From positions 1 through 13,990 of the forward strand of contig JAJQHI010000176.1 in the NCBI GenBank assembly GCA_021199825.1: a DNA stretch of 13,990 bases, read 5' to 3'. The translations under genes were made by a program, and so were the position numbers. Shown in pieces: positions 1 through 6,449 of the stretch (position 1 is its first letter; every line of letters begins with the position of its first letter). The notes under the pieces were generated by a model, which saw only the letters and a list, made by a program, of their open reading frames with translations, was not told the origin of the DNA and ran no database searches. Source of the stretch: Bacillota bacterium (lineage in GTDB: Bacteria > Bacillota > Clostridia > Oscillospirales > CAG-272).

Positions 1-1205
1 GAATCTTCGATGAGGTTCCGATATGCCGCGCCGATACGAGAGTTGAGGGCGTAATATGCAGAGTATTATGTCCGCGCAGGCTGTCACTCAGGACAAAAAT
101 GAGCACCCGCGTGACAGCGGAGTCGGAATATATTCCGCGCATACCGCAGCAGTGCGAGGCGCAGGGCACGGAGATGAAAATAGCGACCATACAAACGGCA
201 GGCTTCGTGCGCGGAGGAGCGCGTGACCTGACAGCATCAGTCGATGTCGCACCCTCAGGCGAGGTATTATCGTGCAGCGCTTACGTTGGAAGCATCTCAT
301 GTGCTGCGGTGTCGTCCGCAGAGTGCAGGTGCCGCGGAGGCATAACAGTATGCGTTCTTTCAAAGGAGAGCGGAGGCGGAATAAGCGAGAAGGTCACCAA
401 ACTTGAATTTGATGAAACCGTTATGCTTGACGGCGAGACACAATCCGGTACATCAGCCGCTGCCAGTGGGGTCATCACGTCAGCCGAGGTGCGGGAGGAC
501 GCGGCAGGCGCTCACATTGAGGTGACGTATTCGCTGACGGTCGAGTGCGCGTCAAGGACGGAGGCGGCGGTAACCGCGGACGCGTACAACTGCAATGTGC
601 CAACGGCAGCCGAATACGGGGATGCCGCGTACCTATCGCTGATTTCGCCGATTTCGGGGAGTATCTCTGTGAGCGAGGGCACGGGCATAAAATCGGGCAC
701 AGACGCGGAGGTGATATTTGCTGACGCGGAGGTAGGAGATGCAACATACGATAACGGGCGAGTTCGCCTCGAAGGAAGGGTGACGGGGAGCGTGCTTCAA
801 AGGAACGCCGACAGCGGCGCATATGAGGTGCAGAGCTTTTCCTTGCCTTGGCGTTTTGACGCGGGGGCAGAGCATATAAACGCGGGGGTCGGCGGCGAGA
901 TTTATTTCCGCGGGAGCGCGAATGTGGTTTCGGTATCGTGCCGCACAGGCGGCGGAGACCTTGAGGTTGACGCTGAGGTTTCGGTGAGCGGCTTTGCGAT
1001 GGAGACATGCCGCGAGCGCGTGCTTGAGAGCTTGGAGCTTCTTCCAAATGACGCCGAACCGTGCCGGCGCGGGATAGTGGTTTATTACCCCGACCGGGAT
1101 GAGGGAATATGGGATGTGGCGAAGAAATTCCGTGTTCCGACATCAGCTGTTGCGTCGGGCGAGAACGTGACGGACGGCAAGCTGAATCGTGTGGTGGTGA
1201 TATAA
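1..1205 (+). CDS. SPOCS (DUF3794) domain protein with C-terminal LysM, 5' end cut off
   Basis: The reading frame is open from base 3 with no start before the first in-frame ATG at 99, and the translation upstream of that ATG (including RVEGVICRVLCPRRLSLR) continues the same domain. The gene therefore begins outside the window and ATG 99 is internal. About 400 residues are visible. They are beta-rich repeats of the SPOCS/DUF3794 type, followed by a C-terminal LysM-like segment of about 45 residues (YYPDRDEGIWDVAKKFRVP). This layout matches SipL-like proteins, which in Bacillus and Clostridium lie on the forespore surface and tether the coat basement layer; LysM domains bind peptidoglycan or protein partners. 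Family membership is fairly secure. The exact role (SipL or one of the other clostridial DUF3794 paralogues) is inference, because the N-terminus is missing. The gene ends 10 bases before a strong hairpin at 1216-1243. Confidence 0.82.
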   Translation, partial: IFDEVPICRADTRVEGVICRVLCPRRLSLRTKMSTRVTAESEYIPRIPQQCEAQGTEMKIATIQTAGFVRGGARDLTASVDVAPSGEVLSCSAYVGSISCAAVSSAECRCRGGITVCVLSKESGGGISEKVTKLEFDETVMLDGETQSGTSAAASGVITSAEVREDAAGAHIEVTYSLTVECASRTEAAVTADAYNCNVPTAAEYGDAAYLSLISPISGSISVSEGTGIKSGTDAEVIFADAEVGDATYDNGRVRLEGRVTGSVLQRNADSGAYEVQSFSLPWRFDAGAEHINAGVGGEIYFRGSANVVSVSCRTGGGDLEVDAEVSVSGFAMETCRERVLESLELLPNDAEPCRRGIVVYYPDRDEGIWDVAKKFRVPTSAVASGENVTDGKLNRVVVI

Positions 1206-1215
1206 GCTGCTGTCA

Positions 1216-1243
1216 GGGGAAACTTTTTGAAAAAAGTTTCCCC
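1216..1243 (+). terminator. Hairpin just downstream of the SPOCS gene
   Basis: A 13-bp perfect stem (GGGGAAACTTTTT, then GA, then the complement) lies 10 bases after the stop codon. The stem has T-runs within it but is not followed by a clean T-tract, so terminator activity is inferred from position and stability. Near-identical hairpins at 10965-11000 and 13702-13733 also sit just after gene ends. Confidence 0.5.
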
Positions 1244-1383
1244 CGACACCCCCTTCAAAAACTTTAAAAAGGGGGAATAGGGCAGGTTATGGTATAGAAA
1301 AGCGACAAGTTAAGAACAGCCCAATAACCCTTTTAAAAGGCTTTTCGGGGGAATCAGGTGTTGGAGCTCCGCTCCAAACCACG

Positions 1384-1417
1384 CCAAAGGGCTTCTTTTG
1401 CAAAAGAAGCCCTTTGG
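1384..1417. repeat. Perfect 34-bp palindrome
   Basis: Two 17-base arms (CCAAAGGGCTTCTTTTG and its exact complement) meet with no spacer. It lies at the junction between the first and second palindromic units of the 1216-1700 array. Confidence 0.85.
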
Positions 1418-1560
1418 AAACCCAGAAAATCTTTAAAAAAGGAAAATGGACAGGCAGTGATGAAGTGAAAAGCTAAGTCGAGGAACAAGGTTCTTCGATT
1501 TACCGCCCTATCTCATTCCAGCCTTGCCACCTCCCCTTTTAAAAGGTTTTTCGGGGATCT

Positions 1561-1591
1561 AAAGGGGTGCTTTTGCAAAAAGCACCCCTTT
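1561..1591. repeat. 14-bp stem hairpin inside the palindromic array
   Basis: AAAGGGGTGCTTTT at 1561-1574 pairs with its complement at 1578-1591 around a 3-base loop. It marks the end of the second unit in the array. Confidence 0.8.
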
Positions 1592-1668
1592 GCCAATTCA
1601 TCCTTCAACATAGCACTCAACCTCATCCAAGGCAATGCTATTCCCCTTTTAAAAAGTTTTGGGGGTTT

Positions 1669-1700
1669 AAAAGGGGGACTTTTTCAAAAGTCCCCCTTTT
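1669..1700 (-). terminator. Hairpin downstream of trxB, probable terminator of the nrdD-trxB operon
   Basis: AAAAGGGGGACTTTT at 1669-1683 pairs perfectly with 1686-1700 around a 2-base loop. It starts 10 bases past the trxB stop codon. Read on the minus strand, the descending arm ends in TTTT, so it can act as an intrinsic terminator for the minus-strand operon; the symmetrical stem could also act on the plus strand. Confidence 0.6.
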
Positions 1701-1710
1701 GCCAATCCAA

Positions 1711-2625
1711 CTAATTCAAATACCTCACCGCATTAAGCGCCGCCACAGCGCCGTCAGCCACGGCAGTCGCGATCTGACGCACATTTTTGGTACGGCAGTC
1801 ACCCGCGGCGAAAATTCCGCCCGATTCGGAATAACACGTCTCGTCGGACATAATATATCCCGCCTCGTCAAGGCTCGTGACGCTCTCAAACGGCGTGTTT
1901 TCGGGAGCGAGCCCGATAGCCACAAACGCGCCGTCGCAGCAGAGCTCCTCCTCGGCATCCCCGCGGCTTATAATAATCCCACGAAAATCGTCCGTGCCGC
2001 TGTCGTCCGCGATGATAGCCTTTACCGTTGCGCCGTATATCACCTCGACGTTTTCCTTTGCGAGCACTAAATCCGCTAATGAACGCTCACCCGTGAGAAA
2101 ATTCAGATTTTGCACAATCGTCACCTTCGAGCAAAGCTCAGAGAGCGAAACCGCCTCCTGGAGCGCAGAGTTTCCGCCGCCCACGACAGCGACGTGACGC
2201 CCCTTGTAAAACGCGCCGTCGCATACCGCGCAGTATGAAATTCCGCGCCCAACAAAGTCGTCCTCACGCTCAATTCCGAGCTGCCTGTGCTTGGCGCCGG
2301 CGGCGATTATAACCGCCCGCGCCTCGTATACAGCACCCGATTTGCAAATAACCCTTTTTGTATCGTCCTCTCCGACCTCAATTCCCGCCGCCTCGTCAAG
2401 CTCGATTTCGGCTCCCATGGCGAGCACCTGTTCGACCATTTTGTCCGCAAGCTCAACGCCTGAGACGGAAATCATGCCGGGGTAGTTTTCAATCTTCGGC
2501 GAATACGTCATCTGTCCGCCGAATGCTTCCTTTTCGATTATCAAAACGGATTTCTGCGCGCGGCGCGAGTAAATCGCCGCCGTCAGTCCCGCGGGACCCG
2601 CGCCTATGATGATTATATCCGTCAT
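1711..2625 (-). CDS. trxB: Thioredoxin reductase-like flavoprotein
   Basis: The 304-residue product has the usual TrxB length and order. An N-terminal FAD motif (GAGPAGL, 8-14) is followed by the redox dithiol CAVC at 132-135, a glycine-rich pyridine-nucleotide motif GGGNSA at 149-154, and a C-terminal FAD motif (FAAGDCRTKNVRQIATAVADG, starting at 272). The start is taken at MTDIIIIG. The frame stays open 25 codons further upstream, but those lie inside nrdD, and the chosen ATG follows the nrdD stop by one base. That spacing implies translational coupling; no good Shine-Dalgarno is visible. The HRRxxxR motif that normally grips the NADPH 2'-phosphate is absent: the segment after the second glycine motif reads VQNLNFLTGE (171-180). 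Electron donor preference may therefore differ from classical TrxB. The likely role is to reduce the redoxin domain fused to the adjacent NrdD and/or thioredoxin. Confidence 0.9.
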   Translation of the reverse strand: MTDIIIIGAGPAGLTAAIYSRRAQKSVLIIEKEAFGGQMTYSPKIENYPGMISVSGVELADKMVEQVLAMGAEIELDEAAGIEVGEDDTKRVICKSGAVYEARAVIIAAGAKHRQLGIEREDDFVGRGISYCAVCDGAFYKGRHVAVVGGGNSALQEAVSLSELCSKVTIVQNLNFLTGERSLADLVLAKENVEVIYGATVKAIIADDSGTDDFRGIIISRGDAEEELCCDGAFVAIGLAPENTPFESVTSLDEAGYIMSDETCYSESGGIFAAGDCRTKNVRQIATAVADGAVAALNAVRYLN

Positions 2626-2626
2626 C

Positions 2627-5026
2627 TTACGCTTTGACAGCCGCGCCCTCAATGAAGCGCTTGATGTTCGATACGCCCGCGTATTTGTCTGTCTCGTCAC
2701 CGTGTACGATTACAAGCGTTGGCGCCTGACGTATGCCCATCTCCTTTGCAAGATCCGCATACTCCTCGGCGAGAAGCTTCTCGTAGCTTATTCCTGCGCG
2801 GTCAAGCATTGAGCACGCGATTTTGCAGTTCGGGCACGTAGCCGTTGCGAAAAGGTAAACCTGCGCACCGTCCTCAGCGACAACCGCTGTGTCCTCAGTC
2901 TCGGTGCCTGCGGCTGATGATGTCTCATTTGTGAGATCTACCTTGACAGGGGCGATGGCAATGCCGATGTCGTAGGTCTTTCTGTCCTTGAATTCCTGAG
3001 ATTTTCCGTCGTTCCAGTTGCGTACGGGGCGATAATATCCCGTTATGCGGCTGTAAACCTCAGCCTCCCCGCCGCACGTCGGGCAGTTGAAGTGCTCGCC
3101 CGCGATATATCCGTGCTCAGGGCAGATTGAGTATGTCGGCGACATTGTGTAGTAGGGGAGCTTGTAGTTGTCCGAAATCTTCTTGACAAGAGCCGCCGTG
3201 CTCTTCCAGTCGGGCAGACGCTCGCCAAGGAAGGCGTGGAATACAGTTCCCGACGTGTAGAGCGTCTGAAGCTCATCCTGAATGTCGAGCGCGGAGAATA
3301 CGTCGTCCGTGTACCCAACGGGAAGATGTGAGCTGTTCGTGTAATAGGGAGTGCCCGCCTCGTTTGCGGTGATTATGTCGGGATAGCGCTCGCGGTCGTG
3401 CTTTGCAAGACGGTATGCGGTCGATTCGGCGGGAGTCGCCTCAAGGTTGAAGAGGTCGCCGTACTGCTCCTGATAATCGGAAAGCCTTTCGCGCATATGG
3501 TTGAGTACTTCCTTCGTGAATTCAACCGACTCGGTGTGCGTCATGTCCTTGCCAATCCATGATGCGTTGAGGCAAGCCTCATTCATGCCGACAAGACCTA
3601 TTGTCGAGAAGTGGTTCGCAAATGTTCCGAGGTAGCGCTTCGTGTATGGGTAAAGACCCGCGTCGAGGAGCTTTGTTATTACGCGGCGCTTTGTGTCAAG
3701 CGAGCGAGCCGCGATGTCCATGAGATGATCGAGCCTCTCGTAAAACTCCTCAGGCGACTTTGAAAGATACGCGATTCGGGGCATATTTATCGTCACAACG
3801 CCGATTGAGCCCGTCGATTCGCCGCTTCCGAAGAATCCGCCCGACTTCTTGCGCAGCTCGCGCAGGTCAAGGCGCAGACGGCAGCACATCGAGCGCACGT
3901 CAGACGGCTCCATGTCGCTGTTTACGTAGTTTGAGAAATAAGGTGTGCCGTATTTAGCCGTAAGCTCGAAGAGCATACGGTTGTTTTCGGTGTCTGACCA
4001 GTCGAAATCCCTCGTTATCGAATATGTGGGGATAGGATACTGGAAGCCGCGTCCGTTCGCGTCTCCCTCTATCATTATCTCGATGAAAGCCTTGTTGATG
4101 AGGTCCATCTCAGCCTTGCAGTCGCCGTAAGTGAAGTCCATGTCGCGCCCGCCCACGATTGCGGGGAGATTTTCAAGGTCCGCGGGGACTGTCCAGTCAA
4201 GCGTTATATTTGAAAAGGGTGCCTGTGTACCCCAGCGGCTCGGTGTGTTTACGCCGAAGATGAAGCTCTGGATGCACTGCTTGACCTCTTTGTACGAAAG
4301 GCTGTCAACCTTGACAAACGGAGCCAGATATGTGTCAAACGAGGAGAACGCCTGCGCGCCCGCCCATTCGTTCTGCATGATTCCGAGGAAGTTTACCATC
4401 TGATTGCAGAGCGTTGAAAGATGAGAAGCGGGGGATGAGGTGATGCGTCCCGTCACGCCGCCAAGCCCCTCGTGGATGAGCTGCTTGAGCGACCAGCCCG
4501 CGCAGTATCCTGTGAGCATTGTGAGGTCGTGAAGGTGAATGTCAGCGTTCCTGTGAGCGTCCGCGATTTCGCGGTCGTATATTTCGGACAGCCAGTAGTT
4601 GGCGGTTATCGCGCCCGAATTTGAAAGGATGAGACCGCCGACCGAATATGTCACGGTGCTGTTTTCCTTTACGCGCCAGTCCTGAACGTTCACGTAGCTG
4701 TTGACAAGCTCCTTGTAATCAAGGATTGTCGCATTCATGTTGCGGATTTTCTCGCGCTGCTTGCGGTAGAGGATATAAGCCTTTGCGACCTCGGAATATC
4801 CCGTGCGCGAGAGCACCTCCTCAACGCTGTCCTGGATGTCCTCGACGGAGATTTTGTCGTTCTTGATTTTGGGCTCGAAGTCGGCTGTTACCTGAAGGGA
4901 CAGCACATCTATAATTGAGGGATGATAGTTTACGTGCGTTGCCTCAAAAGCCTTTGTGATGGCGGCGGAAATCTTTGAGATGTTGAAGTCTGCGACCTTG
5001 CCGTCGCGCTTGATGACCTGATACAT
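2627..5026 (-). CDS. nrdD: Anaerobic (class III) ribonucleoside-triphosphate reductase with fused C-terminal redoxin domain
   Basis: Glycyl-radical enzyme that makes deoxyribonucleotides from ribonucleoside triphosphates without oxygen. The start is MYQVIKRDGK, preceded by AAAGGAG six bases upstream; an open extension of 15 codons has no such site. Domains in 799 residues: an ATP-cone (about 1-95) for allosteric control; the NrdD barrel (about 105-630), where cysteines 175 and 381/382 are positional candidates for active-site cysteines; a metal-binding region with CPEH (635-638) and CPTC (648-651); and the glycyl-radical loop RITGYYRP, radical glycine 663. After an Ala/Glu/Thr-rich linker (about 696-722) comes a glutaredoxin/NrdH-like domain (723-799) with CPNC at 731-734 and a probable cis-proline (769) in RQAPTLV. 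The fusion suggests a redoxin-dependent rather than formate-dependent NrdD. The activating enzyme NrdG is not encoded anywhere in the window. Confidence 0.93.
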   Translation of the reverse strand: MYQVIKRDGKVADFNISKISAAITKAFEATHVNYHPSIIDVLSLQVTADFEPKIKNDKISVEDIQDSVEEVLSRTGYSEVAKAYILYRKQREKIRNMNATILDYKELVNSYVNVQDWRVKENSTVTYSVGGLILSNSGAITANYWLSEIYDREIADAHRNADIHLHDLTMLTGYCAGWSLKQLIHEGLGGVTGRITSSPASHLSTLCNQMVNFLGIMQNEWAGAQAFSSFDTYLAPFVKVDSLSYKEVKQCIQSFIFGVNTPSRWGTQAPFSNITLDWTVPADLENLPAIVGGRDMDFTYGDCKAEMDLINKAFIEIMIEGDANGRGFQYPIPTYSITRDFDWSDTENNRMLFELTAKYGTPYFSNYVNSDMEPSDVRSMCCRLRLDLRELRKKSGGFFGSGESTGSIGVVTINMPRIAYLSKSPEEFYERLDHLMDIAARSLDTKRRVITKLLDAGLYPYTKRYLGTFANHFSTIGLVGMNEACLNASWIGKDMTHTESVEFTKEVLNHMRERLSDYQEQYGDLFNLEATPAESTAYRLAKHDRERYPDIITANEAGTPYYTNSSHLPVGYTDDVFSALDIQDELQTLYTSGTVFHAFLGERLPDWKSTAALVKKISDNYKLPYYTMSPTYSICPEHGYIAGEHFNCPTCGGEAEVYSRITGYYRPVRNWNDGKSQEFKDRKTYDIGIAIAPVKVDLTNETSSAAGTETEDTAVVAEDGAQVYLFATATCPNCKIACSMLDRAGISYEKLLAEEYADLAKEMGIRQAPTLVIVHGDETDKYAGVSNIKRFIEGAAVKA

Positions 5027-5100
5027 GGGTTTCTCCTTTGATGATGATATGCCAGTTGATGTCTTCTGCATTCAACCTGTTGATGTGATAAAATCCGACA

Positions 5101-5116
5101 ACACAATATCTTGTGC
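5101..5116 (-). promoter_or_regulatory. NrdR box, primary site
   Basis: ACACAATATCTTGTGC closely fits the NrdR-box consensus (ACACWATATATWGTGT type) and is near-palindromic. It lies between the nrdD promoter -10 (5130-5135) and the nrdD start, so bound NrdR, the ATP/dATP-sensing RNR repressor, would block early transcription. The nrdR gene itself is not in the window. Confidence 0.8.
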
Positions 5117-5129
5117 CGTGGCAGATGTG

Positions 5130-5158
5130 ATTATACCATATGTGATTTGCCTTGTCAA
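5130..5158 (-). promoter_or_regulatory. Sigma-A promoter of the nrdD-trxB operon
   Basis: On the minus strand TTGACA (5158-5153) and TATAAT (5135-5130) are separated by exactly 17 bases, a full consensus match. GG precedes the -10, as in the other promoters of this window. The start of transcription would fall near 5123, leaving a leader of about 100 bases that contains the primary NrdR box. Confidence 0.85.
5133..5148 (-). promoter_or_regulatory. Possible second, weaker NrdR box over the -10
   Basis: ATACCATATGTGATTT matches the consensus at roughly 10 of 16 positions and starts 32 bases from the first box. That is the spacing usual for paired NrdR boxes (about three helical turns). It overlaps the nrdD -10 hexamer, so part of the match may simply be promoter sequence. 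Confidence 0.45.
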
Positions 5159-5223
5159 TAGGTCTGACGAAAAATTTTTTGATATTTTTTTCGCCGTGAG
5201 ATTTTGCCGTGTGGGAGCGTTTC

Positions 5224-5252
5224 GTTTGCATTTTCCCGCGGGATGTGGTATA
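5224..5252 (+). repeat. 29-bp promoter repeat, copy 1
   Basis: This sequence recurs exactly at 6371-6399. It contains the -35-like TTGCAT, a spacer with the 10-bp palindrome TCCCGCGGGA, and the first bases of the -10. The copies diverge immediately after TATA. Confidence 0.85.
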
Positions 5253-5254
5253 CT
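5226..5254 (+). promoter_or_regulatory. Promoter of the Rpn-family gene
   Basis: TTGCAT (5226-5231), a 17-base spacer and TATACT (5249-5254). Transcription should start near 5261. That excludes the in-frame ATG at 5259 as the start and supports the ATG at 5289. Confidence 0.7.
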
Positions 5255-5288
5255 ATACATGAAGGACGGAGATGAGGAGGTGACGGCG

Positions 5289-6311
5289 ATGAGCGAGATA
5301 AACGATTCGCCCTCAAACGCACAGGCTGACGCGCGGGAGTGTGCGGAGGCTAACATGCGGGGCGCGAAGCGGAATATCAAGGATACGGTGTTCAGTGATT
5401 TGTTCTCGGATAAGGAATATCTGATACAGCTGTACCGTGTGCTTCATCCTGAGGACGAGGTCACCACAGAGGACGATTTGCAGTATGTGATGCTTGAGAA
5501 TGTGCTGGTGAATGACCTATATAATGATTTGGGCGTGCTCGTCGGCGACAGGCTCATGATATTGGTTGAGGCACAGTCCACATGGTCGGTCAATATCGTT
5601 GTAAGGAGTCTTTTGTACGCGGCGAAGACGTATCAGAATTATATCCGTGATACAAAGCAGAGTGTGTACGCGACCCGTCCGCTGAGACTGCCGAAGCCGG
5701 AGCTTTATGTGCTCTATACTAAGGAAAAGCGGGCGGAGAAGGATGTGATAAGCCTGTCGGAGGAATTTTTCGGCGGGGAGAGGACTGCTATTGACATCAG
5801 CGTGAAGGTCATAACGGACAGCTGGCAGCACGACGGCAAGCCGCCTGAAGGGGCGTCACCCGACGGGACGTCGGTTGATATTGTAAGTCAGTATATAATA
5901 TTCACGCATGTTGCGGATGAGCAGTTCAGGCTGTACGGCAGAACGGACGAGGCGGTAAGACGCGCAATCGAAATATGCAAAGGTCGGGATGTGCTTAAGA
6001 AATATCTCGAATCGAAGGAAAAGGAGGTCATTGACATGATGATGGGCTTTTACACTCAGGACGAAGCTTTCACCGAGTATGTTGCGTATCTTGAAAATGA
6101 GATAACCGAAAAGGTGACGCAGGACGTGACCGAAAGGGTAACGCAGGACGTGACCGAGGATGTTACGGAAAAGGTAACACAGGACGTGACCGAGAAATCG
6201 GCGCGACGGACGGCAGAAAGGCTTTACGGAAAGAAAATGCCGCTCGATGATATTGCCGAGGTTGTTGGCTTTGATTTGAGTGTTGTGAAAAAGTGGCTGA
6301 ATATTGAGTGA
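5289..6311 (+). CDS. Rpn-family PD-(D/E)XK nuclease / putative transposase protein
   Basis: A 340-residue protein with the hallmarks of the Rpn (recombination-promoting nuclease, PDDEXK_2) family: an N-terminal segment beginning KDTVFSDLFSD, then NDLGVLVGDRLMILVEAQS (79-97), where D80 and E94-x-Q96 are the likely metal-binding residues, then a helical body. Residues 274-301 are seven four-residue repeats of the form xxVT, followed by a helix-turn-helix-like tail (about 306-340: AERLYGKKMPLDDIAEVVGF). The start is ATG 5289, eight bases after GAGGAGG; the frame is open further upstream, but the promoter at 5226-5254 makes earlier starts unlikely. It is transcribed divergently from nrdD with its own promoter and terminator, so it is a single-gene unit. 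E. coli RpnA-type proteins cut DNA and are described in recombination and defence; the role here is unknown. Confidence 0.82.
   Translation: MSEINDSPSNAQADARECAEANMRGAKRNIKDTVFSDLFSDKEYLIQLYRVLHPEDEVTTEDDLQYVMLENVLVNDLYNDLGVLVGDRLMILVEAQSTWSVNIVVRSLLYAAKTYQNYIRDTKQSVYATRPLRLPKPELYVLYTKEKRAEKDVISLSEEFFGGERTAIDISVKVITDSWQHDGKPPEGASPDGTSVDIVSQYIIFTHVADEQFRLYGRTDEAVRRAIEICKGRDVLKKYLESKEKEVIDMMMGFYTQDEAFTEYVAYLENEITEKVTQDVTERVTQDVTEDVTEKVTQDVTEKSARRTAERLYGKKMPLDDIAEVVGFDLSVVKKWLNIE
6108..6191 (+). repeat. 12-nt tandem repeat coding for seven xxVT units
   Basis: Seven in-frame 12-base units encode EKVT, QDVT, ERVT, QDVT, EDVT, EKVT and QDVT. Nearly identical units such as CAGGACGTGACC recur, so the unit number could vary by slippage. 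It links the nuclease body to the helix-turn-helix-like tail. Confidence 0.85.
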
Positions 6312-6333
6312 TTCGGCTTTGATAAAAAACGAT

Positions 6334-6367
6334 AATCCCGCCCAGACAAGCGCGTTCGGGCGGGATT
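6334..6367 (+). terminator. Terminator-like hairpin after the Rpn-family gene
   Basis: AATCCCGCCC (6334-6343) pairs with GGGCGGGATT (6358-6367) around a 14-base loop, 22 bases after the stop. The T-tract is short (ATTTAT), so termination strength is uncertain. The next promoter repeat begins three bases later. Confidence 0.65.
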
Positions 6368-6370
6368 TAT

Positions 6371-6399
6371 GTTTGCATTTTCCCGCGGGATGTGGTATA
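6371..6399 (+). repeat. 29-bp promoter repeat, copy 2
   Basis: Exact copy of 5224-5252. The two copies flank the Rpn-family gene and its terminator as direct repeats about 1.15 kb apart. Confidence 0.85.
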
Positions 6400-6401
6400 A
6401 T
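6373..6401 (+). promoter_or_regulatory. Promoter of the lipoprotein-cysteine desulfurase pair
   Basis: TTGCAT (6373-6378), a 17-base spacer and a consensus TATAAT (6396-6401). A leader of about 40 bases leads to GGAGGTAA upstream of the ATG at 6450. Confidence 0.75.
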
Positions 6402-6449
6402 AACCCCGAATATTTTTGAATCAAAGCTTTTTCGGAGGTAATCAAAGGA

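Larger units (their letters stand above)
1216..1700. repeat. Concatenated palindromic hairpin elements filling the gap between two genes
   Basis: This 0.5-kb gap has no credible gene. It reads as an alternation of strong hairpins and pairs of complementary arms. Hairpins lie at 1216-1243, 1384-1417, 1561-1591 and 1669-1700. Between them are left arms of the type CAAAAACTTTAAAAAGGGGG (1256-1275) and right arms of the type CCCCTTTTAAAAAGTTTTGG (1643-1662), which are roughly reverse complements of each other. The middle of the second unit (about 1459-1519) resembles the middle of the element at 10965-11174: both begin GATGAAGT and end in a CTCA-TCC stretch. A minor hairpin at 1361-1377 (TTGGAGC with GCTCCAA) sits inside the first unit. 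Neighbouring units appear to share a hairpin, as if copies had been inserted end to end. Origin and function are unknown; the outer hairpins may double as terminators. Confidence 0.8.

Noticed and set aside
475..1143. Long antisense open frame (222 codons) opposite the SPOCS gene
   Set aside because: Rich in Pro, Arg and Ser with no domain pattern, and lies entirely opposite a gene with clear family signals; a composition shadow.
1567..2070. Plus-strand open frame starting in the hairpin array and running into trxB
   Set aside because: Its start lies in a hairpin and the rest is antisense to conserved TrxB sequence; no ribosome binding site.
2626..2700. 25-codon N-terminal extension of TrxB
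   Set aside because: It would overlap the 3' end of nrdD; the FAD-binding motif begins normally at MTDIIIIGAG one base after the nrdD stop.
5025..5288. Longer N-terminal extension of the Rpn-family protein (starts at 5025 or 5259)
   Set aside because: It would cross the nrdD leader and promoter region. The Rpn promoter -10 at 5249-5254 puts transcription start near 5261, and the best Shine-Dalgarno serves ATG 5289.
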